NCBI RefSeq assembly: GCF_000718775.1
Contig: NZ_JOCB01000069.1
Coordinates: 1 to 46,481 of the forward strand
Reading direction: 5' to 3'
DNA from: Streptomyces sp. NRRL S-31
GTDB taxonomy: Bacteria; Actinomycetota; Actinomycetes; Streptomycetales; Streptomycetaceae
Length of the DNA: 46,481 nt
Below, piece after piece: positions 24,718-32,171 of this stretch. Below the pieces are notes generated by a model. That model saw only the letters and a list, made by a program, of their open reading frames with translations. It was not told the origin of the DNA and did not search any database. Both the position numbers and the translations under genes were made by a program. Every line of letters starts with the position of its first letter. Positions within the stretch are counted from its first letter, which is position 1.

Positions 24718-25191
24718 TCAGCTGACCCGGCCGTACCACACGGCCTTCGTCCAGATCTTCTGGAGCTTCACCACGTCCCCGGTCTTCGGCGCGTGCCAGA
24801 TCTTCCCGTGACCCGCGTAGATGCCGACGTGGTAGACGTAGGAACCCGAGTGGAAGAAGACCAGGTCACCGGCCTTGCGGCTGCGGGCGGAGACATGGTG
24901 GGTCTTGTTGTACTGCTGGGCGGCGGTGCGCGGCAGCTTCTTGCCCGCCTTCTTGAAGCTGTACAGCGTCAGCCCCGAGCAGTCGAACCGGCGGGGACCG
25001 GTGGCGCCCCACGCGTACGGCGCGCCCTTCTTGGAGGCCGCGATGTTCAGGGCCTTCGACGCGACGGTCGCGGCCGAGGCGTCGGTGGCGAGACCGGGCA
25101 CGGCGATCGAGCCGCCCACGGCGGCGAGGGTGAGAGCCGAGGCCGTGCCGGCCCGGGCCATCAGTGACGGGACACGATTGAGCGCAGTCAT
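24718..25191 (-). CDS. Secreted NlpC/P60 cell-wall hydrolase
   Basis: A 157-residue putative peptidoglycan DL-endopeptidase. A signal peptide with hydrophobic core (residues 15-33) and likely cleavage after ATDASA (about residue 40) directs export. The NlpC/P60 domain follows, with catalytic C71 in FDCSGL, H121 in YHVGIY and H133 in IWHAP. ATG 25191 gives a conventional signal peptide, with GAAGG upstream. It is preceded by a ydaO-type cyclic-di-AMP riboswitch, as in other Streptomyces cell-wall lytic enzyme genes. A perfect 15-bp repeat array lies just past its stop. Confidence 0.92.
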   Translation of the reverse strand: MTALNRVPSLMARAGTASALTLAAVGGSIAVPGLATDASAATVASKALNIAASKKGAPYAWGATGPRRFDCSGLTLYSFKKAGKKLPRTAAQQYNKTHHVSARSRKAGDLVFFHSGSYVYHVGIYAGHGKIWHAPKTGDVVKLQKIWTKAVWYGRVS

Positions 25192-25198
25192 GCGCAAC

Positions 25199-25325
25199 CC
25201 TTCGTCAGCCGCCTGTGAAGGATGACCTGTCGGATTCGGGCTGGCGAAGTTGCCCGGCCGCGTTGGTGCGGCTTCACCCCAAGGGCTGCTCGGAGCGCCC
25301 GTCCGCCCGCGTCGACCCGTGTGTG
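25199..25325 (-). ncRNA. ydaO-yuaA (cyclic di-AMP) riboswitch
   Basis: On the minus strand upstream of the NlpC gene I read GGACGGGCGCTCCGAGCAG, TTGGGGTGAAGCC, GCCAGCCCGAATCCGACAGG and CATCCTTCACAGGCGG, in that order. The GGGGTGAA and CCCGAA-CCGACAG...CAGGC blocks and their spacing are characteristic of Streptomyces ydaO RNAs. The 3' end lies about 10 bases before the start codon, so folding could hide the ribosome-binding site or end transcription. Exact boundaries are estimated. Confidence 0.75.
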
Positions 25326-25334
25326 TCGAACAGA

Positions 25335-25348
25335 CGAACATGCGTTCC
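25335..25348. promoter_or_regulatory. SOS (LexA) box consensus match
   Basis: CGAACATGCGTTCC fits the Gram-positive SOS box CGAACRNRYGTTYC at every position. It lies immediately upstream of the riboswitch, where the NlpC promoter is expected. Confidence 0.45.
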
Positions 25349-25526
25349 GGCGACCCGCCTTGCTCGGGTCCTCCACTCCTGCCGATCCACTCCTGTCGAC
25401 CGGTCATCCGGGCGGCGGCAGGATTCGGCGTCCGCCCGGACCGCCCCGCCGCGGTGGCGGGGGCTTGTCGTCAGACAGGGATCTTGGCTTACTCCTGTCC
25501 GAAAATCCCAACGGAATCGGGGATTT

Positions 25527-25543
25527 GTGGTGTTACTCACCAC
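25527..25543. promoter_or_regulatory. Perfect 17-bp palindrome (GTGGTG-TTACT-CACCAC)
   Basis: Six-base arms at 25527-25532 and 25538-25543 flank a 5-bp centre. It lies about 340 bp upstream of the NlpC start, in an unusually AT-tolerant intergenic stretch, and has the size of a TetR or GntR operator. No regulator is assigned. Confidence 0.4.
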
Positions 25544-25583
25544 TCACCCGTTCGGGTGGACAATGCTCCGTTCGAGCCACCGT

Positions 25584-25617
25584 CAGGTCCCCGGCGTAGC
25601 CCCGGACCTGGGGCTAC
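25584..25617. other. Interleaved inverted repeats (possible pseudoknot)
   Basis: CAGGTCC (25584-25590) pairs with GGACCTG (25604-25610), and GTAGCCCC (25596-25603) pairs with GGGGCTAC (25610-25617). The arms alternate, so as RNA they would form either of two hairpins or an H-type pseudoknot. This lies between the NlpC leader and the 101-residue gene. Confidence 0.4.
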
Positions 25618-25701
25618 ATGCTTCCCGGCGACCCGTTCAGCGGTGCGTCGCGCAACTCGGGAGCCCCGGAAAACGAGTCGGATGTACACCGGTCGGCGGT
25701 A

Positions 25702-25738
25702 CGTCGTTCGGACCGTTTCAACTCCGGTCCGAACGACG
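25702..25738. terminator. Strong hairpin, 14-bp perfect stem
   Basis: CGTCGTTCGGACCG (25702-25715) and CGGTCCGAACGACG (25725-25738) pair perfectly around the 9-base loop TTTCAACTC. It lies 43 bases past the stop of the minus-strand gene 25781-26086 and is probably its terminator, isolating the NlpC leader. Confidence 0.65.
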
Positions 25739-25780
25739 CGTGTCGGCGCCCGGCGGCACCGGCCCGCACGGGCGTCCCGC

Positions 25781-26086
25781 TCAGCCCCCGCCGTCCGGCG
25801 GGAGCGCGACGCGGGCGGCCCGGCGCTCGCCGTCGAGCACCCGCAGCGCCCGTGCCAGCGTGTCCCCGTGCAGCTCCGTCTCGCCCCGTTGGTGCATCAG
25901 GGTGAGCGCGTCCCGCAGCTGTGCCGCCTTGCGCACCAGGGCCTGTGCGGCGCGCAGCCCGCCGTAGGTGTCCCCGGACCGGGCCGGGTTGATGCGGCCG
26001 AGCAGGTCGGCCGCCTCCAGATAACGGTCGATCAGCTCGCCCTCGGCCCGGGTCAGGGCGGGCAGCGGTGGCAGTTCCGGCAGCAC
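25781..26086 (-). CDS. Uncharacterised 101-residue protein coupled to the ClpP-like gene
   Basis: A small, mainly helical soluble protein that I do not recognise. Residues 10-80 are predicted alpha-helical (GELIDRYLEAADLLGRI, GGLRAAQALVRKAAQLRDALTLMHQRGE) with a Pro/Gly-rich tail. It starts at GTG 26086, 7 bases after the ClpP-like stop, with GAGGTGA overlapping that stop, so translation is coupled. As the invariable downstream partner here it may be an adaptor or regulator of the ClpP-like protein. That is inference from position only. Confidence 0.7.
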   Translation of the reverse strand: MLPELPPLPALTRAEGELIDRYLEAADLLGRINPARSGDTYGGLRAAQALVRKAAQLRDALTLMHQRGETELHGDTLARALRVLDGERRAARVALPPDGGG

Positions 26087-26093
26087 GGGCGGC

Positions 26094-26735
26094 TCACCTC
26101 GCGTCCGGTGCGCCGAGCGCGCCCCGGCGGCCGGGCACGACGGCGTCCACCAGGCCGTAAGCGAGTGCCCCGGGGGCGTCCAGGATCAGGTCACGCTCCA
26201 GGTCGTCGTGGACCCGTGCGGCCGTGCGCCCCGTATGCCGGACGAGCATCTCCTCCAGCGTCGCGCGGACCCGGACCAGCTCCTCGGCCCGCGCGGCCAG
26301 GTCGCCGGGCCGTCCGCGCACCGGTTCGGGCAGCGAGGGCTGTTCGAGCACGACGCGGGCGCCGGGCAGCGCGAACCGCTTGCCGGGGGCGCCGGCCGCG
26401 AGCAGTACCGCGGCCGAGGAGGCGGCCTGCCCCAGGCAGTAGGTCGCCACGTCGCAGCCGACGTACCGCATCGTGTCGTATATCGCCGCCATGGCGTCGA
26501 AGGAGCCGCCGGGCGAGTTGACGTACAGCGCGATGTCCCGGTCCGGAGCCGCGTGTTCCAGGTACATGAGCTGGGCCGTCACATCGCTCGCCGCCGCGCT
26601 GTCGACCGGAGTGCCGAGGAAGACGATCCGTTCCTCGAAGAGCCTCGCGTACGGATCCAGGGTGCGGACGGCGCCGCCGGTGCGCTCGCTGAACTCGGGC
26701 AGCACGTGCCGGGCGGACGGTCGGGACAGGGACAT
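26094..26735 (-). CDS. ClpP-like protein lacking the catalytic histidine
   Basis: A 213-residue protein with the full ClpP fold signature: [21 protein letters not shown] (oxyanion Gly pair 76-77), [34 protein letters not shown] and [19 protein letters not shown]. The nucleophile S106 (GQAAS) and triad Asp182 (ERD) are present, but the residue 25 after the serine, catalytic His in HQP of ordinary ClpP, is Glu131 (LEQP). It is therefore probably catalytically impaired, perhaps a structural subunit in a mixed ClpP ring. ATG 26735 (9 bases from GGAGG) and ATG 26741 (3 bases) are both possible starts. Divergent from a YefM-type antitoxin gene; coupled to a 101-residue gene. It might be the paralogue called ClpP5 in Streptomyces, which I cannot verify. 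Confidence 0.85.
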   Translation of the reverse strand: MSLSRPSARHVLPEFSERTGGAVRTLDPYARLFEERIVFLGTPVDSAAASDVTAQLMYLEHAAPDRDIALYVNSPGGSFDAMAAIYDTMRYVGCDVATYCLGQAASSAAVLLAAGAPGKRFALPGARVVLEQPSLPEPVRGRPGDLAARAEELVRVRATLEEMLVRHTGRTAARVHDDLERDLILDAPGALAYGLVDAVVPGRRGALGAPDAR

Positions 26736-26778
26736 GGACATGCGCCTCCTCGGGACGAGGCCCCCATGGGCTCGACTT

Positions 26779-26814
26779 TTGTACAGAATGTACAGGACGT
26801 ACCTCACGTACGAT
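26779..26814 (+). promoter_or_regulatory. YefM-type operator and promoter with repeated TGTACA/ACGTAC boxes
   Basis: TGTACA occurs at 26780-26785 and 26789-26794, followed by ACGTAC at 26797-26802 and 26806-26811; each pair has a 9-bp period. TGTACA is the core hexamer recognised by YefM antitoxins. A -10-like TACGAT (26809-26814) ends 6 bases before the ATG at 26821, indicating leaderless expression under autorepression. The same 80-bp gap carries the promoter of the divergent ClpP-like operon. Confidence 0.6.
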
Positions 26815-26820
26815 GGGGTC

Positions 26821-27108
26821 ATGGCCTACGAGATTCCGGTGACGCAAGCCAGGGCTGAACTCGCCGACCTGATCAACCGGGTGGTGTACGGCGGTGAGCG
26901 GGTCGTCGTGACCCGGCATGGCAAGCCGCTGGTCGCGCTGGTCTCGGCGGCCGACCTGGAGCGGCTCGACGCGCTGGACGCGCCGGACGGGCAGGGCGAG
27001 GAGCGGATCGTCAGCTCGGTGTCCGGGGTGCGCGAGGCCGGTTCCGCGCCGCGCGAGCGGCAGCGCTTCGGCATCGCGGCGGAGCACCGCCGGCCGGACC
27101 CGTCCTGA
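26821..27108 (+). CDS. Orphan YefM/Phd-family antitoxin
   Basis: A 95-residue protein. The N-terminal YefM/Phd DNA-binding domain ([49 protein letters not shown]) covers residues 1-49; the C-terminal tail is disordered and charged, as in toxin-neutralising regions. No toxin gene of RelE/YoeB, Doc or PIN type lies on either side: upstream is the divergent ClpP-like gene and downstream are 259 bases of urease leader. It may serve as a stand-alone repressor, or have a distant partner. TGTACA boxes cover its promoter. Confidence 0.85.
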   Translation: MAYEIPVTQARAELADLINRVVYGGERVVVTRHGKPLVALVSAADLERLDALDAPDGQGEERIVSSVSGVREAGSAPRERQRFGIAAEHRRPDPS

Positions 27109-27195
27109 GCCGCTCGCCGGCCGTCCGCGGACCGTCCGCCGACGGTTCGTCTCTGCGGGAGCCCATCGCCTGGTCACGGACGGATCAAAGCCTGG

Positions 27196-27227
27196 TTAAC
27201 GTCGTTGAAACTCCGGCGTTCTAGCCT
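27196..27227 (+). promoter_or_regulatory. GlnR-like box upstream of the urease operon
   Basis: TTAAC (27196-27200), 6 bases, then GAAAC (27207-27211) fits the GlnR half-site gTnAC-n6-GaAAc apart from its first base, and a weaker second half GTTCT follows after 6 bases. A -10-like TAGCCT is at 27222-27227. Streptomyces ureA is a known GlnR target, so nitrogen control is expected. Confidence 0.6.
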
Positions 27228-27256
27228 GCCGATCCACGTCACCAGGGGTTTTTCTG

Positions 27257-27345
27257 CCCGGATTCACGACGATCCGGGGATTTGTCTGTGTGTTACACCT
27301 ATCCCCGTCGCGGTGGCTGCGGCAGCCGGACCCCGCACGGTCCGG
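27257..27345 (+). other. Structured leader of the urease operon
   Basis: Two perfect 7-bp hairpins precede ureA: CCCGGAT (27257-27263) with ATCCGGG (27272-27278), and CCGGACC (27326-27332) with GGTCCGG (27339-27345). The second ends 22 bases before the start codon. A competing GGGGAT/ATCCCC pairing overlaps the first. No known riboswitch was recognised. Confidence 0.4.
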
Positions 27346-27367
27346 AGCGAGGACTGTGAGGTGGGAC

Positions 27368-27670
27368 GTGCAACTGACCCCGCACGAGCAAGAGAGGCTG
27401 CTGATCCACGTGGCGGCCGACGTGGCCGAGCGACGCCGGGCCCGCGGGCTCAGGCTCAACCATCCGGAAGCGGTCGCCCTCATCACGTCGCACATCCTCG
27501 AGGGCGCGCGCGACGGCCGCACGGTCGCGGAGCTGATGTCGTCCGGTCGCAAGATCCTCACGAGGGTCGACGTCATGGACGGGGTCGCCGAGATGATCCA
27601 CGACGTCCAGGTGGAGGCCACCTTCCCGGACGGCACCAAGCTCGTCACCGTCCACGAGCCGATCATCTGA
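27368..27670 (+). CDS. ureA: Urease gamma subunit
   Basis: The 100-residue smallest structural subunit of the nickel enzyme that hydrolyses urea to ammonia and CO2. It matches UreA throughout: [38 protein letters not shown] and VPEMI-like [32 protein letters not shown] 27368 follows GAGGTGGGAC; a longer frame to 27290 has an unrelated N-terminus. First gene of ureABCFGD. A GlnR-like site lies upstream. Confidence 0.95.
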   Translation: MQLTPHEQERLLIHVAADVAERRRARGLRLNHPEAVALITSHILEGARDGRTVAELMSSGRKILTRVDVMDGVAEMIHDVQVEATFPDGTKLVTVHEPII

Positions 27671-27680
27671 GGGGGCCGCG

Positions 27681-27992
27681 ATGATTCCCGGAGAGATCCT
27701 GTTCGCGGACGACCCCGTCCACTTCAACGAGGGCCGCGAGGTCACCCGTCTGACGGTCCTCAACGCCGCCGACCGGCCGGTCCAGGTCGGCTCGCACTAC
27801 CACTTCGCCGAGGCCAACCCCGGTCTGGAGTTCGACCGTGCCGCCGCTCGCGGCAAGCGCCTGAACGTCGCCGCCGGTACCGCCGTCCGCTTCGAGCCCG
27901 GCATCCCCGTGGAGGTCGCCCTGGTACCGCTGCGCGGCGCCCGGATCGTGCCGGGGCTGCGCGGGGAGACCGGAGGGGCCCTCGATGCCTGA
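27681..27992 (+). CDS. ureB: Urease beta subunit
   Basis: A 103-residue structural subunit, starting [53 protein letters not shown], with the conserved HYHFAEAN segment. GGGGG precedes the ATG, 10 bases after the ureA stop. Its 3' end overlaps ureC by 8 bases, coupling beta and alpha subunit synthesis. Confidence 0.95.
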   Translation: MIPGEILFADDPVHFNEGREVTRLTVLNAADRPVQVGSHYHFAEANPGLEFDRAAARGKRLNVAAGTAVRFEPGIPVEVALVPLRGARIVPGLRGETGGALDA

Positions 27993-29706
27993 GATCTCCC
28001 GCCCCGCCTACGCCGACCTCTTCGGCCCCACCACCGGCGACCGCATCCGGCTCGCCGACACCGACCTGGTGATCGAGATCGAGGAGGACCGCTCCGGCGG
28101 CCCCGGCGGCTCCGGCGACGAGGCGGTCTTCGGTGGTGGCAAGGTCGTCCGCGAGTCCATGGGCCAGTCCCGCGCCACCCGGGCCGAGGGCACCCCCGAC
28201 ACCGTCATCACCGGCGCCGTCGTCGTCGACCACTGGGGCATCGTCAAGGCCGACGTCGGCATCCGCGACGGCCGGATCACCGCCCTCGGCAAGGCCGGCA
28301 ACCCCGACACCATGGACGGCGTCCACCCCGACCTGGTCATCGGCCCCGAGACGGAGATCATCGCGGGCAACGGGCGCATCCTGACCGCCGGCGCCATCGA
28401 CGCCCACGTCCACTTCATCTGCCCCCAGGTCGCCGACGAGGCGCTGGCCTCCGGCATCACCACCCTGGTCGGCGGCGGCACCGGCCCCGCCGAGGGCTCC
28501 AAGGCGACCACCGTCACCCCGGGCCCCTGGCACCTGGCCCGCATGCTGGAGGCGATGGAGGCCTACCCGGTCAATGTCGGCTTCCTCGGCAAGGGCAACA
28601 CCGTCAGCCACGAGGCGATGCTCTCCCAGATCCGCGGCGGCGCCGTCGGCCTGAAACTGCACGAGGACTGGGGCTCCACACCCGCCGTGATCGACGCCGC
28701 GCTCACCGTCGCGGACCGGACCGGCATCCAGGTCGCCATCCACACCGACACCCTGAACGAGGCCGGCTTCGTCGGCGACACCCTCGCCGCGATCGCGGGC
28801 CGGGGCATCCACTCGTACCACACCGAGGGTGCCGGCGGCGGGCACGCCCCGGACATCATGACCGTGGTCTCGCAGTCCAACGTGCTGCCCAGCTCCACCA
28901 ACCCGACCCGGCCCTTCACCGTCAACACCGCCGAGGAACACCTCGACATGCTGATGGTCTGTCACCACCTCAACCCGGCCGTCCCCGAGGACCTGGCGTT
29001 CGCCGAGTCCCGGATCAGGCCGTCCACCATCGGCGCGGAGGACATCCTCCACGACCTCGGCGCCATCTCGATCATCTCCTCCGACTCCCAGGCCATGGGC
29101 CGCGTCGGCGAGGTGATCCTGCGCACCTGGCAGACCGCCCACGTCATGAAGCGCCGGCGGGGCGCGCTGCCCGGCGACGGCCGTGCCGACAACCACCGGG
29201 TACGGCGCTACGTCGCCAAGTACACGATCAACCCGGCGCTCGCCCAGGGCCTCGCCGCCGAGACCGGCTCCGTCGAGCCCGGCAAGCTCGCCGACCTGGT
29301 GCTGTGGGAACCGGCGTTCTTCGGGGTCAAGCCGCTCCTCGTGGTCAAGGGCGGCCAGATCGCCTACGCCCAGATGGGTGACGCCAACGCCTCCATCCCC
29401 ACCCCGCAGCCGATCCTGCCCCGCCCGATGTACGGCGCGATCGGCCGCGCCCCGGCCGCCAACTCGGTCAACTTCGTGAGTGCGCTGGCGATCGAGGACG
29501 GGCTCCCGGAGCGGCTGGGGCTCGGCAAGCGGTTCACGGCGATCGAGTCCACGCGCGCGGTCACCAAGGCCGACATGCGCGAGAACGACGCCCGGCCGGA
29601 CGTCCGGATCGACCCCGACAGCTTCGCCGTGCACATCGACGGCGAACTGGTCGAGGCGACCCCGGCCGCCGAGCTGCCGATGGCCCAGCGCTACTTCCTC
29701 TTCTGA
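27985..29706 (+). CDS. ureC: Urease alpha (catalytic) subunit
   Basis: A 573-residue amidohydrolase-fold subunit carrying the dinuclear nickel centre. All ligands are present: H141 and H143 (AHVHF), carbamylated K224 (GLKLHEDWG), H253 (AIHTDT), H279 (SYHTEG) and D367 (SSDSQAMGR). The flap has C326 and catalytic H327 (CHHLNP). Full length with intact sites, so an active urease is expected. It overlaps ureB by 8 bases and is followed by ureF after 9 bases. Confidence 0.97.
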   Translation: MPEISRPAYADLFGPTTGDRIRLADTDLVIEIEEDRSGGPGGSGDEAVFGGGKVVRESMGQSRATRAEGTPDTVITGAVVVDHWGIVKADVGIRDGRITALGKAGNPDTMDGVHPDLVIGPETEIIAGNGRILTAGAIDAHVHFICPQVADEALASGITTLVGGGTGPAEGSKATTVTPGPWHLARMLEAMEAYPVNVGFLGKGNTVSHEAMLSQIRGGAVGLKLHEDWGSTPAVIDAALTVADRTGIQVAIHTDTLNEAGFVGDTLAAIAGRGIHSYHTEGAGGGHAPDIMTVVSQSNVLPSSTNPTRPFTVNTAEEHLDMLMVCHHLNPAVPEDLAFAESRIRPSTIGAEDILHDLGAISIISSDSQAMGRVGEVILRTWQTAHVMKRRRGALPGDGRADNHRVRRYVAKYTINPALAQGLAAETGSVEPGKLADLVLWEPAFFGVKPLLVVKGGQIAYAQMGDANASIPTPQPILPRPMYGAIGRAPAANSVNFVSALAIEDGLPERLGLGKRFTAIESTRAVTKADMRENDARPDVRIDPDSFAVHIDGELVEATPAAELPMAQRYFLF

Positions 29707-29715
29707 GGGGGCCCG

Positions 29716-30390
29716 ATGACACGAGCCGCACTGCTCGTCCTGGCCGACGGCCGCTTCCCCGCCGGAGGGCACGCGCACTCCGGCGGGGCGGAGGCCGCCG
29801 TCAAGGCGGGCCGTATCACCGACACCCACAGCCTCGAGGAGTTCTGCCGGGGCCGGCTGCACACCGCGGGACTGGTCGCGGGCGCGCTCGCGGCAGCCGC
29901 CGTCCTGGGCGCGGACCCGGGGGATCTGGACGCGGCGGCGGACGCCCGCACGCCGTCCCCGGCCCTGCGGGCCGCCGCGCGGCGCCTGGGCCGGCAACTG
30001 CTGCGGGCCGCCCGGGCGGCCTGGCCGTCGGCCGAACTCGACGCACTGGCACGGCGGTTCCCCAAGGGCGCCCATCAGCCGGTGGTGCTCGGCCTGGCCG
30101 CCCGCGCGGCCGGACTCGCACCGGGCGACGCGGCCCACTGCGCCGCCTACGAGAGCGTCAGCGGACCGGCGACGGCCACCGTGCGGCTGCTCAGCCTCGA
30201 TCCGTTCGACGCGACCGGCGTACTGGCCCGGCTGGCACCGGAACTGGACCGGGTCGCGGACGCGGCCGTGGAGGCCGCGCGCAGGACGGCCACCGAGGGC
30301 GTCGACGCCCTGCCGGCGGCCTCCGCGCCGCTGCTGGAGGTCATGGCCGAAGCCCATGCCGCCTGGCCGGTACGGCTCTTCGCTTCCTGA
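29716..30390 (+). CDS. ureF: Urease accessory protein UreF
   Basis: A 224-residue all-helical nickel-insertion factor that links UreD and UreG on apo-urease. It starts [29 protein letters not shown], the typical LADGRFPxGGxxHSxGxE opening, and contains [13 protein letters not shown]. The ATG follows GAGGGGGCCCG. A 184-bp gap with duplicated RBS-like sequences separates it from ureG. Confidence 0.92.
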   Translation: MTRAALLVLADGRFPAGGHAHSGGAEAAVKAGRITDTHSLEEFCRGRLHTAGLVAGALAAAAVLGADPGDLDAAADARTPSPALRAAARRLGRQLLRAARAAWPSAELDALARRFPKGAHQPVVLGLAARAAGLAPGDAAHCAAYESVSGPATATVRLLSLDPFDATGVLARLAPELDRVADAAVEAARRTATEGVDALPAASAPLLEVMAEAHAAWPVRLFAS

Positions 30391-30491
30391 CCGCGCCCAC
30401 CCACGCAGCCGTCCACCCGTCCACCCGGGCACTCGCCAACGCGCGCAGCCGTTCACCCGCGCACCCGCTCCTCCGTCCACTCGACCGCTCT

Positions 30492-30542
30492 CACCAGGAG
30501 CGGCCCTCACCGGCGGCCGACCACTCGCACCAGGAGCGGCCC
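30492..30542 (+). repeat. 36-bp-spaced duplication of an RBS-like sequence in the ureF-ureG gap
   Basis: CACCAGGAGCGGCCC occurs at 30492-30506 and 30528-30542. Neither copy is followed by a suitable start codon; the true ureG site is AAGGAG near 30564. The sequence between 30391 and 30491 is a degenerate CCACCCG/CGCAGCCGT repeat. No gene was seen here. Confidence 0.6.
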
Positions 30543-30574
30543 CCGGCAACGGGCCGCTCACCCAAGGAGCCCCC

Positions 30575-31252
30575 ATGCATCTCGACCACACCCACCCCGC
30601 CCCCGCCGCCGTCAGCGCGGACGCCCACCGCCCCGACGGGACACGCCGGGCCCTGCGCATCGGGCTCGGCGGGCCCGTCGGGTCCGGCAAGACCGCCACC
30701 GTCGCCGCCCTCTGCCGGGCCCTGCGCGACGAGCTGTCCCTCGCCGTCGTCACCAACGACATCTACACCCGGGAGGACGCCGAGTTCCTGCTCCGGGAGG
30801 CCGTGCTGCCGCCCGAGCGGATCACCGCCGTGGAGACGGGAGCCTGCCCGCATACCGCCATCCGCGACGACATCTCCGCCAATCTCGAAGCGGTCGAGGA
30901 CCTGGAGGACGCGGTCGGTCCGCTGGACCTGATCCTCGTCGAGTCCGGCGGTGACAACCTCACCGCCACCTTCTCCAAGGGGCTCGTGGACGCCCAGATC
31001 TTCGTGATCGACGTGGCCGGCGGCGACGACATCCCGCGCAAGGGCGGCCCCGGTGTCACCACCGCCGACCTGCTCGTCGTCAACAAGACCGACCTCGCCC
31101 CGTACGTCGGCTCCGACCTCGCCCGGATGGCCGCCGACGCCAAGGCGCAGCGGGCCGAACTCCCGGTCGTACTCCAGTCGCTGCGCGGCGGGTCCGGCGT
31201 CGCCGAGGTGGCCGCGTGGGTGCGCGGGCGGCTCGCCGCGTGGGCGGCGTGA
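30575..31252 (+). CDS. ureG: Urease accessory GTPase UreG
   Basis: A 225-residue SIMIBI-class GTPase that provides the energy for nickel delivery. The P-loop is GPVGSGKT (residues 33-40), the metal-binding CPH is C91-P92-H93 in [13 protein letters not shown], and [10 protein letters not shown] is the guanine-specificity motif. ATG 30575 is preceded by AAGGAG at 5 bases; the N-terminus has a few His residues (MHLDHTH). The ureD GTG overlaps its stop codon. Confidence 0.95.
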   Translation: MHLDHTHPAPAAVSADAHRPDGTRRALRIGLGGPVGSGKTATVAALCRALRDELSLAVVTNDIYTREDAEFLLREAVLPPERITAVETGACPHTAIRDDISANLEAVEDLEDAVGPLDLILVESGGDNLTATFSKGLVDAQIFVIDVAGGDDIPRKGGPGVTTADLLVVNKTDLAPYVGSDLARMAADAKAQRAELPVVLQSLRGGSGVAEVAAWVRGRLAAWAA

Positions 31253-32058
31253 CCGTCACCGGGATCCGGGCGCGCGCCCGGATCACCGCCCGCGCCGACG
31301 GCCGCGGCGGTACGGCACTGCCGGACCTGGACGGCGAGGGCCCGCTGGCGCCGCGCCGCACCCGGTCGGCCGGGACCGAGGCGAAGGTCGTGCTCGTCGG
31401 CGCGATGAGCGGACCGCTGGGCGGCGACCGCTTCACCCTGTCCGCCCGGGTGGAGGAGGGCGCCCGGCTGCACGTCGGCTCGGCCGCCGCCACCATCGCC
31501 CTGCCGGGCCAGGCCGGCGGCGAGGCACGGTACGACGTACGGCTCGACGTGGCCGACGGCGCCGAACTGCGCTGGCTGCCCGAGCAGCTGATCTCCGCCG
31601 ACGGCAGCGACCTGTGCGTCACCACGCGGGCCGAACTCGACGCCGGTGCCCGCCTCGTGCTGCGTGAGGAGCAGGTGCTGGGCCGGGCCGGCGAGCAGCC
31701 CGGACGGCTCACCAGCCGGCTGACCGTACGGGTCGCCGGGCGGACCGTCCTGGACCAGCAACTGTCCTGCGGCCCCGGCGCGCCGGGCGGCTGGGACGGC
31801 CCGGCGACCCTGGCCGGACACCGGGCGGTCGGACAACTCGTCGTGGTGCGGCCGGAGTTCGCCGAACGCCCGGTCGCGGCGCAGGCCCTGGGGGAGCACG
31901 CCGCGTTGATGCCGCTGGCCGGTCCGGCCGTCCTCGTCAGCGCCGTCGCCCCGGACGCGCTGCGCCTGCGCGGGCTCCTGGACGAGGCGCTGGACCGGCT
32001 CGACGGGTGCGCGGCCCGCACGGGCGCGGGACGGAGTGTCGCGCTCAGCGGGACATGA
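31249..32058 (+). CDS. ureD: Urease accessory protein UreD
   Basis: A 269-residue scaffold protein that binds apo-urease and recruits UreF and UreG. Recognisable parts are [43 protein letters not shown] and [19 protein letters not shown] 31249 overlaps the ureG stop as GTGA, the likely start; an in-frame GTG lies 9 bases further upstream. It ends the operon. Confidence 0.92.
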   Translation: MTVTGIRARARITARADGRGGTALPDLDGEGPLAPRRTRSAGTEAKVVLVGAMSGPLGGDRFTLSARVEEGARLHVGSAAATIALPGQAGGEARYDVRLDVADGAELRWLPEQLISADGSDLCVTTRAELDAGARLVLREEQVLGRAGEQPGRLTSRLTVRVAGRTVLDQQLSCGPGAPGGWDGPATLAGHRAVGQLVVVRPEFAERPVAAQALGEHAALMPLAGPAVLVSAVAPDALRLRGLLDEALDRLDGCAARTGAGRSVALSGT

Positions 32059-32171
32059 TCGTCCGGTTATCGGATTGGTAAAGAAGGGCGGTCACCCCTG
32101 TTCTCAGCGGGCTCACAGCGGAGACGATCCCCGCCTGAACATCCGCAGTTGAGGCACGGGAGGGGCCCCAC

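Noticed and set aside
24490..25167. A plus-strand frame with an SRSRR repeat that looks like an SR-rich protein
   Set aside because: The repeat is the translation of the non-coding 15-bp array, and the rest is antisense to the NlpC gene and its leader.
27760..30762. A 1000-residue open frame on the minus strand across the urease genes
   Set aside because: It is antisense to ureB, ureC and ureF, is Gly/Arg/Asp-rich without any domain, and arises because high-GC genes have few stops in the complementary frame.
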